Shown here one piece after another: positions 7,685-16,169 of a DNA stretch of 64,000 nt. The position numbers were made by a program, and so were the translations under genes. Under the pieces are notes generated by a model. That model was given only the letters and a program-made list of their open reading frames with translations, searched no databases and was not told the DNA's origin. Within the stretch, counting starts at the first letter, position 1, and each line of letters starts with the position of its first letter. Source of the stretch: Neoaliturus tenellus (lineage: Eukaryota; Arthropoda; Insecta; Hemiptera; Cicadellidae); NCBI GenBank assembly GCA_030545055.2, contig CM061535.1, positions 130,442,868 through 130,506,867 on the forward strand, written 5' to 3'.

Positions 7685-8047
7685 CTAACACTGCTGCTTG
7701 TCAGCGATGTGGATGGTCAACTCTGTAGAATTGCTACCCGTGCAGCCGTGGGACACCAGGTATAGACACCCGGGTTGAATAGAGCGAAGATCCTCGTTTT
7801 GTAGAAGATGGACGAATCTCTTGGGCAGGTACACCTGGAACTTTGGTTCATCCCCCGGAGTAAACGGTGCCTCGCTGAGACTGCAGCAGATGGCCTCCCC
7901 AACTGTAGTCTCCATCTTCTTCATAGCATGGATTATGTAGTGCTTCTCGTCTTTTAGTTCCGAGCACTTCTTTACAGGTAATATTGTTGACTTGGAGTGA
8001 GCATTGAACTGCTCGACCAAAGTCTGAAGGAACTGGTGAGATGCCAT
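7685..8047 (-). CDS. 120-aa conserved protein, possible ssDNA-binding role
   Basis: The frame is open from 8137, but the ATG at 8047 (MASHQFLQTL) lies 7 bases after the upstream 213-aa stop. A TATATAAG box (plus-strand 8137-8144) sits inside the 213-aa coding region, so 8047 is the likely start. The protein has LPVKKCSELK, then a Y-x-I, T-x-x-G-x-A-I and F-x-V-x-LPKRF series. This is reminiscent of a small arthropod family found in Mavericks and other elements whose pattern suggests an OB-like beta barrel. The single-stranded DNA-binding role is my inference and not strong. Confidence 0.65.
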   Translation of the reverse strand: MASHQFLQTLVEQFNAHSKSTILPVKKCSELKDEKHYIIHAMKKMETTVGEAICCSLSEAPFTPGDEPKFQVYLPKRFVHLLQNEDLRSIQPGCLYLVSHGCTGSNSTELTIHIADKQQC

Positions 8048-8054
8048 GGTCAGG

Positions 8055-8696
8055 TTACAGATCGTCTTCTTGCTCGGAGATGTTGTCGTCTCGGAATCTC
8101 GAGTAATACTCATGCCAGGTCCCTGTCTGCTCCCCACTTATATACTCTCCGTTACCCCCACCACTCCCCAATTCCCCACTTTGAAGGTAAGAGGCGAGTT
8201 TATAGGCATTTTTTAAAGCGCAATGTCTATCTTTATCATGTTCTGGGCTTTTTGTACAAATACATATGGTTTCCAGCATGTATTGATAATTCTTATCCAA
8301 TTCCACATCATTAACCGGAACATGAGTAAATCCTTCGATCCATCTTTTCTTTTCCAGCCCCTTTGTGTAAATATTGGTAAACTTGTCTGAAAAGTGATGC
8401 ATAATGTGATACAAGTCCGTGTAACTTGTAAAACCATCATACCAATCGATATGATGGAAGTGTTTTGAAATCCATCTGTTGGTAGTAGCGGCTTTACTAG
8501 TTAAAGACGAATAAGAACATGGTGGTTTAAATAAAAACGAATAAGGAACACTTGTATTCATGTCCAAAAACACAAGTTCTTTTATAATGAATCTATCATC
8601 ATTACCACGAAACGCTTGAAACTCAATAATACCAGGCTTGGACTTTACTTGTTGTTCTTCTCCCTTGTCCATTTTGAAGGTCACACGTCTGCTCAT
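8055..8696 (-). CDS. 213-aa conserved Maverick-associated protein
   Basis: The protein has a conserved-looking core: EFQAFRGND, FIIKEL, a FKPP segment, an H/F-rich W-x-D-G region, a KGLEKKRW motif around residue 113 and a C-terminal CALKN helix. This pattern resembles an uncharacterised small-protein family repeatedly found in arthropod and cnidarian repeats. I recall no assigned function; a nuclease-like fold is only a guess. The last ~30 codons (GSGGGNGEYISGE) double as the promoter of the next gene (GTGGGGGT box and TATATAAG). TATA box at 8743-8750, ATG at 8696. Confidence 0.75.
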   Translation of the reverse strand: MSRRVTFKMDKGEEQQVKSKPGIIEFQAFRGNDDRFIIKELVFLDMNTSVPYSFLFKPPCSYSSLTSKAATTNRWISKHFHHIDWYDGFTSYTDLYHIMHHFSDKFTNIYTKGLEKKRWIEGFTHVPVNDVELDKNYQYMLETICICTKSPEHDKDRHCALKNAYKLASYLQSGELGSGGGNGEYISGEQTGTWHEYYSRFRDDNISEQEDDL

Positions 8697-8742
8697 TACG
8701 AAGTCAGGAGGTCAACTGATTTCCACACCACGGTAGGTACTA

Positions 8743-8750
8743 CTTTTATA
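8743..8750 (-). promoter_or_regulatory. TATA box of the 213-aa gene
   Basis: TATAAAAG on the minus strand, about 50 bases upstream of the ATG at 8696. It is conserved in E and in the B copy. Confidence 0.6.
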
Positions 8751-8861
8751 CCAGGCCGTACAGTTGTTGGCGCGTTGGTGTATATTTAACGTGGGCACCG
8801 TCCCCAATAGGCCTAACCCCACAAAATGTTGGTTATTGTTTTAAAAACTAACCATTGTCAT

Positions 8862-9743
8862 TTAAGTTTCCATCTTTATATTTTCCTTATTTTCATTTTC
8901 ATCACTAACACTTGATTCTTCTCCTCCATCTTCCTCTTCTTCCTGTTTTACTGATTTCTTATGTAGTTGAGCGTACTTTTCCAATTGTCTCCACATTTGT
9001 ACTTCATGAGGAACTCTATTAAATATAGAAGTATCCACAGGTCCGTATAATATAGGTGCGTCCGGTTGTTTGTCCAATGTGTCTTCCAGATAATCTTTAA
9101 TAATCGAACTTGAAAACACCAGTTGTCTCAAGTATCTTGTTATAGGTTCAGTAGCACAAGTTAAAATGAAAAACTCCTCTCGATTAAGTTGAATTTTGTT
9201 ATCATGTCTTGTTGTGTCTCTAAACCGTAGCTGATGATCACCACGTTGTTTAATGATATCAATTTCCACATTTGAATCCAAAAGTCCTACTCTTGTCTTT
9301 CTTCCAAACATGTTACTACTTAAATAGCATTCTAGTAGATGCAAATGTTTCATAAACGATTCCCAAGCACTGTCCGTAAACAAAATCATTTTGGGTCCAT
9401 GAGTTAAAATTACAGTAGGGGAATAATCTGTAGATTTCATAACACCGATTAAAACACTTTTATCCAAACTGGAAGAGATTGGGTAAAATATTCGCAAAAA
9501 TACCTCACTCAATATGTTTGGAGAAATATTATCTTCAATATCCCTTTTTCTCTTTTGTATAGTCTTTCTTCTTTTACCTTTTTCTTCAACATTATTACTG
9601 GCGTGAAGTTGTCCGCAAACGTCTTGTTCACCTCCTTCCTGGTGACCTTGAGGATCTAAAAACTCAGATATCTCCTTCTCAATATCTACCACATTTTCAG
9701 GTGTACCACTAGGAGAAGCCATATTGAATACGATGCTACCCAT
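8862..9743 (-). CDS. 293-aa uncharacterised viral protein
   Basis: The N-terminal third is acidic and then strongly basic (KGKRRKTIQKRKR), a likely nuclear-localisation signal. The central part is compact and mixed alpha/beta. The C-terminal ~35 residues are a Glu/Ser/Asn-rich tail. A segment around 170-200 (LRFRDTTRH...LNREEFFIL) looks like a strand-strand-helix unit of a nucleic-acid binding protein, but I cannot assign it. The start could be residue 1 or Met8. TATAAAAG at 9789-9796 lies about 50 bases upstream. It is located between the hexon gene and the 213-aa gene. Confidence 0.7.
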   Translation of the reverse strand: MGSIVFNMASPSGTPENVVDIEKEISEFLDPQGHQEGGEQDVCGQLHASNNVEEKGKRRKTIQKRKRDIEDNISPNILSEVFLRIFYPISSSLDKSVLIGVMKSTDYSPTVILTHGPKMILFTDSAWESFMKHLHLLECYLSSNMFGRKTRVGLLDSNVEIDIIKQRGDHQLRFRDTTRHDNKIQLNREEFFILTCATEPITRYLRQLVFSSSIIKDYLEDTLDKQPDAPILYGPVDTSIFNRVPHEVQMWRQLEKYAQLHKKSVKQEEEEDGGEESSVSDENENKENIKMET

Positions 9744-9788
9744 ACAACAGTAGGCAACAAACTGATGAGGAGCGGTCTGTACGCTCTG

Positions 9789-9796
9789 CTTTTATA
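9789..9796 (-). promoter_or_regulatory. TATA box of the 293-aa gene
   Basis: TATAAAAG on the minus strand, about 46 bases upstream of the first ATG. It is kept in E at 1792-1799. Confidence 0.6.
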
Positions 9797-9822
9797 CTCG
9801 CGGAATGAAACAAAACCGGTTC

Positions 9823-11052
9823 TTACAATACATTTTTAACAATTCCAGTTAAAGGTGTGTATGTTACGATTTTATCATGTAGAATTAAACAGTATGCAGT
9901 TGTATTAGCCGGTATAGCATCGTTGAATTCCATTTCTATTTTTATATCCACACTTGAAGACTTTACTGATTCATTTTGTTTAGAACAATCGATTACAACT
10001 ATTGGGTAGGCATCGAAATATTTGTCAGGTGGTAATAAAGGTGTATTTGTTTTACCGTAATATGAACTTTGGAATCTCGCGTACATATCGTACAATATAC
10101 TGTATTTCTTCTTAGTGAATGACACATTTAAATTGTCGTATGGAAAGAATTGTGAATTTAAATAAACTTTAATATTTTTCAAGTCACAATGATCAAATTG
10201 TCCTGCATGTTTAGTAATGTCGTCTCTTCTACCTGTTTGTAAACCAAATATAATATACCTGGCTCGTTCTACATAATTCGATGTTTTAACAGTCCAAGTG
10301 TGTCGATCCGTAGTAGGTAAACTGGGATGCTCATGAAATTCCCAACTTCTAAATGGAATAACAATATCACGATCGGCTTTTAATTTTCTTAAAAGTAGCA
10401 TTCTATGCTCGTCAGCCAATTTAACATGTGGAACTCTCCATACAATTTTGTCTAATTTTAATTTCCATTCTAAAGTCGCATCTGTAGTAGCATCTGCAGC
10501 TTTAATAATGTCTTTATCGTTAGAAGATCTCAACAAAACTAATTCTTGTTTAACGTTTAATATTATTTTCCTATAATCTTCAGCAAAACCAAGCAGCAAA
10601 CGTAATGGAATATGAAAATCAAAATATCCATTTGGATTTGGAGTGATCGTGTCAATTGTAGGTAATACCCATCCGGCAGGTTTAAGTAAATTGGTTTCAT
10701 TGGGTGTTATAGATGTTAATCCTTTTAAAGTTGTCGTAATACCTACTTTTTTAGTGGAATCAACTGTTACACCTGATATTTCATATCTAATTTCATCAAA
10801 TAGGAAAGCCATAGGATTATTTATAAATGGAACTGTTGTACCAACAGTAGTACCGTCCTTTTTAGTAACTTGTCCTTCAATATATAAGTAACTTTCACAT
10901 GGTAGTGTGTAAATGTCTTGATTTTGTATGGGAATACGAATTTCATCGTTATTGTTTAATTTCGATGAAGTGTAAGGGTTGTGGGTGTGATATTCTTTTT
11001 CCCATAGGGTTTCGTCGAATGTTGGACCCTGCGCTATATCCAGTATATCCAT
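9823..11052 (-). CDS. Hexon-like major capsid protein (double jelly-roll)
   Basis: This 409-aa protein is beta-rich throughout with few charged clusters. It ends in a run (F-x-D-A-I-P-A-N-T-T-A-Y-C-L-I-L-H-D) seen in arthropod Maverick capsid proteins. Position supports the call: it follows the penton-like gene and protease in the usual Maverick morphogenesis block. The assignment to the double jelly-roll hexon family is by overall pattern and context, since individual strands cannot be verified by eye. It would form the pseudo-hexagonal capsid shell. An identical copy is in E (1826-3055). Confidence 0.75.
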   Translation of the reverse strand: MDILDIAQGPTFDETLWEKEYHTHNPYTSSKLNNNDEIRIPIQNQDIYTLPCESYLYIEGQVTKKDGTTVGTTVPFINNPMAFLFDEIRYEISGVTVDSTKKVGITTTLKGLTSITPNETNLLKPAGWVLPTIDTITPNPNGYFDFHIPLRLLLGFAEDYRKIILNVKQELVLLRSSNDKDIIKAADATTDATLEWKLKLDKIVWRVPHVKLADEHRMLLLRKLKADRDIVIPFRSWEFHEHPSLPTTDRHTWTVKTSNYVERARYIIFGLQTGRRDDITKHAGQFDHCDLKNIKVYLNSQFFPYDNLNVSFTKKKYSILYDMYARFQSSYYGKTNTPLLPPDKYFDAYPIVVIDCSKQNESVKSSSVDIKIEMEFNDAIPANTTAYCLILHDKIVTYTPLTGIVKNVL

Positions 11053-11176
11053 ACTCGGTTAATTTTAATCCAATTCTCTCTAAGAAACGAATGTTCTCGC
11101 GTGTTAACTCCTCCACAGCTGAAGAGCTACTAATGCGGTTTCCCGTAGGTTGTTCGCTTTTAAATGTTAAACCCAT
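10949..11176 (-). CDS. Possible 75-aa protein overlapping the hexon start
   Basis: An open frame in the 134-bp gap between the penton stop and the hexon ATG continues about 100 bases into the hexon gene in another frame. The segment ENIRFLERIGLKLTEYGYTG looks like a real amphipathic helix and is outside the overlap. An identical frame exists in E (2952-3179), but that copy is too similar to be evidence. It may be a small virion protein or simply leader sequence. Confidence 0.35.
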   Translation of the reverse strand: MGLTFKSEQPTGNRISSSSAVEELTRENIRFLERIGLKLTEYGYTGYSAGSNIRRNPMGKRISHPQPLHFIEIKQ

Positions 11177-11185
11177 GGTTTTGTA

Positions 11186-11908
11186 TTAAAGTGTCGATTT
11201 TAAATGTAATCTAATCGTAATAGGCTCTTCTCTGAAGTCTACCAAGTTACCGTCTTGATCCAATACGCTCAACACGATGTCTGAAATGAAAGTGGTGTTC
11301 AACGGTAGATATACCAGGTTTTGTGGCTTTTCAACAATTTTAAATCCAGGTGGTACACTTGGGTAAAAAGTATGTATGATGTGGGTGTTAGCCCCATCCC
11401 TGTAAGCACCTTGTATAATGTTACAAGTTATGTCTATACTATTGACTTTTAATATTGTTACTGTTTTCTTACCGGAATGTGTTACATCTGGTTCTAAAAC
11501 AGGCTCATCGTTGGAAAATCCTAATAAATCACCAATTGAGTTTGGTTGAGTGAAATCTATATAATATTTGGAAGTAATTTCAGCTTTCATCGTATTGTTA
11601 TTACCTTTTAATGTTATATTGTCTTTTCCCATTTTAGTTTGCAAAAATTCATTTATATGATCAATTTCATAAGAACCTGTGGGTAACCTGCACTCTTGTA
11701 AGTCTGTAAATTTTCCACTGGCATCCTTTCCCTTATAATAATGCAATACGTTATTTTTACCTTCCGTAACATTGGGGATAGAGTTGTAAGTTGTAAAATC
11801 CAATAGTGCCGCCTCCCAAAACCTTCCTTTTTGCAAGCGTAACGCTGGAAAAAGGATACTTCGTAAAGTGGACGATTTTCCTGTTAATGATACCGTATAG
11901 GAAGACAT
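11186..11908 (-). CDS. Penton-like minor capsid protein (single jelly-roll)
   Basis: A 240-aa beta-rich protein. The N-terminal stretch with FWEAALLDFTTYNSIPNV matches the pattern of Maverick and adintovirus penton-like proteins. The C terminus carries alternating strands (L-x-L-x-V-L-D-Q-D-G; I-x-I-x-L-H-L). It sits between the protease and the hexon, two bases from the protease stop. It is expected to occupy capsid vertices. The E copy is cut in the middle by element A. Confidence 0.75.
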   Translation of the reverse strand: MSSYTVSLTGKSSTLRSILFPALRLQKGRFWEAALLDFTTYNSIPNVTEGKNNVLHYYKGKDASGKFTDLQECRLPTGSYEIDHINEFLQTKMGKDNITLKGNNNTMKAEITSKYYIDFTQPNSIGDLLGFSNDEPVLEPDVTHSGKKTVTILKVNSIDITCNIIQGAYRDGANTHIIHTFYPSVPPGFKIVEKPQNLVYLPLNTTFISDIVLSVLDQDGNLVDFREEPITIRLHLKSTL

Positions 11909-11909
11909 C

Positions 11910-12353
11910 TCAATAGTGACTGATACTTTTAGCTAGAAATTCCAAACATAAATGGCCGCATATTGAAGTATTATCAGGTTGTTCTCTTTTATAGTTATAA
12001 TATATGTTTTTAGCAGATTTAAAGTAATTTTGAAGTTCTTTTGGTGGTGGCAAATTACCGAAACTATCAAAATAATATACATTGTTATTTAGTTTCTTAT
12101 AACAAACCCAATGGGTGCCAGGCCCTTCAGTATTATCCAAATTTACAATTCCAGTCTCATTTTGCCACATTTTCTTTGGTAAACTGTCTTTCATAAACAC
12201 ACCGCGGAAAAATGGTATTTTTAAACAGGAAATATATTTAAATAATTCAATATTGGTTAATGCTTTATGTGGTATGACCAATTGATTTTTTTCATTTAAT
12301 ATGCACGATAAGGTCTTAGGTAAAGACCTGCCCCGTTTTTTACCATTGACCAC
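11910..12353 (-). CDS. Adenain-like cysteine protease
   Basis: A 147-aa protein with the adenain catalytic order: His81 in GTHWVCY, Asp95 in YYFDSFGN, Gln125 in REQ, Cys132 in ICGHLC. The spacing is close to that of adenovirus protease, but it is shorter than the ~200 aa of adenoviral forms. Maverick proteases of this type mature the capsid proteins. The start overlaps the 3' end of the PLA2 gene by 58 bp in another frame. The first ~20 residues could be dispensable if a downstream Met is used, but no in-frame Met occurs before residue 54. Confidence 0.88.
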   Translation of the reverse strand: MVNGKKRGRSLPKTLSCILNEKNQLVIPHKALTNIELFKYISCLKIPFFRGVFMKDSLPKKMWQNETGIVNLDNTEGPGTHWVCYKKLNNNVYYFDSFGNLPPPKELQNYFKSAKNIYYNYKREQPDNTSICGHLCLEFLAKSISHY

Positions 12354-12892
12354 ACGGTGGGCTTCTTCCTGCCTTTTCTTGTAGATCGTCGTCTTCTTTT
12401 TATATTTCCTCCATGTTTTCTTGTGGTTGACCTCCTTTTTACTCTCCTTCTCCTCCTTCTTCCACCTCCTACTGCTGTTTTAGCCTTCATACCTGCTGTT
12501 ACTGCTAAAGCTGCTGCTTTTTCTGCTATGCTAGCGTCACTTGATTTTACTCGTTGCCAAGCTATGTCCGCAAGCTTTTTGTCAGCTATTGATCTATTTT
12601 TTGAATCGGCAAACGTGGAATATGCGATATCGTGTTCTTTACAAGCCTGATCTAACTTGTTTATGCCAGGATCGCCTCTTTCCAGTCGTTTTTTCAATTT
12701 AGTTCCTGGTCCGCAATACTGATAACCTCCCGGTATATGAAATTCGTATGGTAATGCGTCTATTGCTCTATTTACTATGGATCCTACTGGAATTCGTTTT
12801 AAAGCTTTACTTAACAGAGAAACCGCTGTGGACGTGATCCCACCTCCTCTCCTTACAGTGTCTCTATATGGACTGATGTACTGGAACGTCAT
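12296..12892 (-). CDS. PLA2-domain basic virion protein
   Basis: A 198-aa protein. Residues about 52-92 hold a parvovirus-type phospholipase A2 signature: YCGPG (calcium loop, 59-63) and LDQACKEHDIAY (80-91) with the catalytic His-Asp pair at 87-88. After an Ala-rich helix comes a very basic stretch (about 145-178), like a DNA-condensing core protein. PLA2-like domains are known in adintovirus virion proteins and in parvovirus VP1, where they help escape from endosomes. Position in the capsid block agrees with a virion role. It overlaps the protease gene downstream. Confidence 0.82.
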   Translation of the reverse strand: MTFQYISPYRDTVRRGGGITSTAVSLLSKALKRIPVGSIVNRAIDALPYEFHIPGGYQYCGPGTKLKKRLERGDPGINKLDQACKEHDIAYSTFADSKNRSIADKKLADIAWQRVKSSDASIAEKAAALAVTAGMKAKTAVGGGRRRRRRVKRRSTTRKHGGNIKRRRRSTRKGRKKPTVWSMVKNGAGLYLRPYRAY

Positions 12893-12981
12893 TATTGTCC
12901 TTTTATAATCGCAATGTACAACTTATGTGTTACCTCTATGACAAGTTGGACATAAATGAAGTCGTTTATTGTGTTCTTTTA

Positions 12982-14223
12982 TTAAATATCAAAATCACCC
13001 CAATCCGATGATCTAAACTTTTTTGTACGAGGGTTGATAAAATAGTTTTGAACAATTTCCCGTTTAATCCAAGTACCTCTCTCAGATTCCAACAAAGGAG
13101 TACGACCTGAACCAATACCAATATGATTGTATACATCAAATAATGCATTTCCTAAAACTTTTACAAGAAAATTAACAGTGACAGCATTATCCACATGTTC
13201 AGGGTCTTTAAGGTCTGTTATACGTTTATTATTACAAGTATACACTTTGCTATCCATTTGTGATAATGTGATAGTCTGTCCTACAGTTGCAGCATCATTT
13301 GCTTCTCTTCCTTGCGCCATGTTTTTTAATTTTTTATTACTACATATAAAAAACGCATAGTAATTATTTGGATCTAGATGTACTGTTTGTCCTAAGGCAG
13401 CCGCGTCTCTATCAGCATGACCCCATGACACATTTGATAACCTTCCATGCCTGCAATCCCAATAAGCGTTTTTGTATGTCAATAAACGAAATTTTTCATT
13501 ACCTTGAATAAAGTCATCCCCTTGCTTTAATAATACTTCATCTCGTTTTGCAAATCCAGTTGTTTCTTGTTTTAAAGTCTCTTTCATTTGACCCACTGTT
13601 GCACCATCAGATGGTGCTGAACCATCTTTTACATTCGCCAAACAATTGCCAAGACAATCGATAACTCCCACATCACGTATGACACAATGATCTTTTATAT
13701 ATTTGAGATTTACAGCATCATTTTCATTTTTTGGATAACCTATATCGTTAATAACAAATTTATAAAAAGAAAATCCATCTTTTGTCTTTTCAGGTATCAA
13801 AGAATGTAAATAGCGTCTATTTACGCTGTCTTTTGCATCTTTAGGGTCATCTACGTTGGATATACGTTTATTGTTGGCACTATACGTTTTCCCATTGAAT
13901 TTTAACGTATTTTTTAATTCAGATGACAAATAACCTTTGTTTATCGCATCACCGTTTTGATTTGGTTTACCAACGTTGATAATTCTATGATCTTCTGCGT
14001 CATATGTGTTATTTTGTAGTTTTAATGTTGGCGATATCTTTTCCTTTAATATTTTTAGATTTATTGCATCGTTTTCATCCGTAGGATCTTTTATGTTTTT
14101 TAACCTTTTATTACTCATATCATAATCTCCATCAGGTGTTTGTGGTAAACCAGCACTTCTTTTTAAACTATTGGCATAATATAACCCATCCGAGGAGTAA
14201 CGTCCGAACTTGTCGACACTCAT
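12982..14223 (-). CDS. Fibre-like protein with eight repeats
   Basis: The 413-aa protein is largely eight imperfect repeats of about 40-50 residues with the core N-K-R-I-x-N-V-x-D-P-x-x-x-x-D-A-V-N-x-x-Y-L (examples near residues 33, 75, 115, 160, 195, 260, 305 and 345). Variants with D-A-A-T-V-G-Q form the C-terminal half. The same 'DPxxxxDAVNxxYL' pattern is typical of trimeric phage tail-fibre stalks, so a trimeric receptor-binding spike is likely. The C-terminal ~60 residues differ and may be the tip. It lies within the morphogenesis block, between the DUF8207-like gene and the PLA2 gene. Confidence 0.65.
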   Translation of the reverse strand: MSVDKFGRYSSDGLYYANSLKRSAGLPQTPDGDYDMSNKRLKNIKDPTDENDAINLKILKEKISPTLKLQNNTYDAEDHRIINVGKPNQNGDAINKGYLSSELKNTLKFNGKTYSANNKRISNVDDPKDAKDSVNRRYLHSLIPEKTKDGFSFYKFVINDIGYPKNENDAVNLKYIKDHCVIRDVGVIDCLGNCLANVKDGSAPSDGATVGQMKETLKQETTGFAKRDEVLLKQGDDFIQGNEKFRLLTYKNAYWDCRHGRLSNVSWGHADRDAAALGQTVHLDPNNYYAFFICSNKKLKNMAQGREANDAATVGQTITLSQMDSKVYTCNNKRITDLKDPEHVDNAVTVNFLVKVLGNALFDVYNHIGIGSGRTPLLESERGTWIKREIVQNYFINPRTKKFRSSDWGDFDI

Positions 14224-14345
14224 AGTGCAACTGAATAGTATTCTAGGGAGTAACGCATTTTTATGAGATTACCCCACGGTTTCGGAGTTCATCCACTAAA
14301 GCCACCCATTCGTTTTCCAATCCAGTATGACCCGCTTCTTTAGCT

Positions 14346-15386
14346 TCATGCTTTAGCTTCATGTATTAGTTTCATTCTATCAACCAATTTATTGATATTA
14401 TTGTAATAAATCACATTTGTGTTATACAGTTTCTTCATTAAACCTGTACCTGTAACAGACTTGTTTCTTTTTCTTGGTTCTGTAGCACTTATATCCAAAG
14501 TGGATGACACAAACCTTCGTTTTACAGGTTTTCTTGGTATTATTGGCATTGGTTGTCTTCTCGTTGTTGGTATTAACTTGGATACAAATTCTCTATATTT
14601 TAAAGACTTTGATCTAAAAACAGGTTGGTCAGCTGAATACTTCCTCCTGTATGCATTAGTTTGTTCCAAAATCTTTTTATATGCTTCCATGTCTTTTTCT
14701 TTAACTAACAATTCTAAAGGCTTATTTTCAAATAATAATTCAAATAATCCTCTTGTGCCCTTATATCTTTGATCACCAACAATAATATTATCATGTTCAT
14801 CAATGTTTACCGGGCTATTACCAACCATTAAACCCTCTTCTGTTAATCTTACTCCATAACTATGGTAGTTTTTATTAGGGTTTGTTCCAGCTAACATTTT
14901 TATCATGTATTTCCTTCCTAAAGGTCCTTTGTTATGAATGTTTTCACCCAACAAGCTTATGTTTGACGGACCTTCCCTTGCTTCTTCTTTTTCCTCTTCA
15001 CTAGCAGTTGATACAACTTCATGTCCTCTTTTGGCTTTTACTTCATATAATTCTCTTATTCCACTATAGTCTGGTGATTCTAGCTCTCTTTCGGGTTCTC
15101 CACCGGTAAAACCACTATATGTAGAGGATTCCGGGTCTTCATCGCTAAAATCTTCTGATTTTACATTTTCTCTTTCAAACTTTGTAATAGGTGCAATCGC
15201 ATCTCCTTCCAATACAGGTTTAGCAAATTTTTTGTTTAATTGTTTCAAGGGTTCAGTAATAGGTTTAAAAGTAGATTCAAGGAATTTCTCCCTCTCGCTA
15301 ATACCTAGTTTCAATGCTCTGTTTTTAGCCCGAATAGAATCACTAAGTGATTTTATTTCTTTTACTAATTTTTCTTGGTTAACCAT
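14346..15386 (-). CDS. 346-aa DUF8207-like protein
   Basis: The N-terminal half is coiled-coil and acidic. From about residue 155 there is a conserved-looking domain (GRKYMIKML, YGVRLTEEGLMVGN, DNIIVGDQRYKGTRGLFELLF, then Y-x-x-I-L-x-x-T-N-A). This resembles an uncharacterised domain common in arthropod Maverick-derived proteins, which I believe is called DUF8207. The C terminus is basic. Location next to the ATPase and fibre suggests a structural or packaging role, by context only. Confidence 0.65.
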   Translation of the reverse strand: MVNQEKLVKEIKSLSDSIRAKNRALKLGISEREKFLESTFKPITEPLKQLNKKFAKPVLEGDAIAPITKFERENVKSEDFSDEDPESSTYSGFTGGEPERELESPDYSGIRELYEVKAKRGHEVVSTASEEEKEEAREGPSNISLLGENIHNKGPLGRKYMIKMLAGTNPNKNYHSYGVRLTEEGLMVGNSPVNIDEHDNIIVGDQRYKGTRGLFELLFENKPLELLVKEKDMEAYKKILEQTNAYRRKYSADQPVFRSKSLKYREFVSKLIPTTRRQPMPIIPRKPVKRRFVSSTLDISATEPRKRNKSVTGTGLMKKLYNTNVIYYNNINKLVDRMKLIHEAKA

Positions 15387-15433
15387 GTTTGTAGCAAGAC
15401 GTGTTGTACAACAATGAATGTGTTATACCACGT

Positions 15434-16132
15434 TTAATGTATTAATATAAATTTATCAAATCCTATCCTGTATCGACCATTGTTTAGCGGTTGTTCCTTC
15501 ATAATTGTTAGGAACCCATACTTTTCAGCCCAAGCCTTTCCACACAACTCTTTAAATCGTTCAAATGTCATATCCGCATTTACATGATCAAAATATATAT
15601 GTTTTAGGTTGGTTTCGTCCTGTTTAAATACAATTAACATGTTTGCATTGTCTCTAATGAGTTGTTTAGGTATTTTGCTGTAAGTTTGGCCAATATAAAT
15701 GCTATCTATGTTGTTATGTCGACCCATAGCGAAGTAATTCCTTATTGTGTTTTGGTTTTCACAAGATACATCGTCGAATATAAACACGGAGAATGGTTTA
15801 GCTTCTTGTGGCTGCATGACACTCTCGCTTGCATTAAACTTTAAATATTTAACTTCAGGCACATTAGTCAGTATTTTTTCCAATAATTGATACTTTGGTT
15901 GTTGTAGTGATTTTGAAAATACATATAGATTGTTAAATCGTAATCCTTTAGGGTTTGTAATCAAATTGAATACTACATTAGTTTTTCCACAGTTGGAAGG
16001 TCCGGTAACCAGACAACGAACGGTGTTTGGTAACAAATTGCCATGCTTCCCACTATTGAATTCTGAATTATCCACTGTGAGTTCATCTATATTATTAATA
16101 GTAAAACTCTCTTTTTGTGGTACTATCTCCAT
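15434..16132 (-). CDS. FtsK/A32-type genome-packaging ATPase
   Basis: A 232-aa P-loop protein. Walker A is GPSNCGKT at 44-51, and Walker B is FIFDD at about 117-121. A downstream GRHNNIDSIYIGQTYSKIP segment fits the sensor motif of A32-like ATPases (Q in Y-x-x-Q-T). In Mavericks and nucleocytoplasmic large DNA viruses this enzyme pumps DNA into the capsid. The length fits the Maverick family. It is separated from the integrase gene by only 37 bp. Confidence 0.92.
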   Translation of the reverse strand: MEIVPQKESFTINNIDELTVDNSEFNSGKHGNLLPNTVRCLVTGPSNCGKTNVVFNLITNPKGLRFNNLYVFSKSLQQPKYQLLEKILTNVPEVKYLKFNASESVMQPQEAKPFSVFIFDDVSCENQNTIRNYFAMGRHNNIDSIYIGQTYSKIPKQLIRDNANMLIVFKQDETNLKHIYFDHVNADMTFERFKELCGKAWAEKYGFLTIMKEQPLNNGRYRIGFDKFILIH

Positions 16133-16169
16133 CCTTTGTAATGGTTCAACCTAAAATGATTCTCTATCG

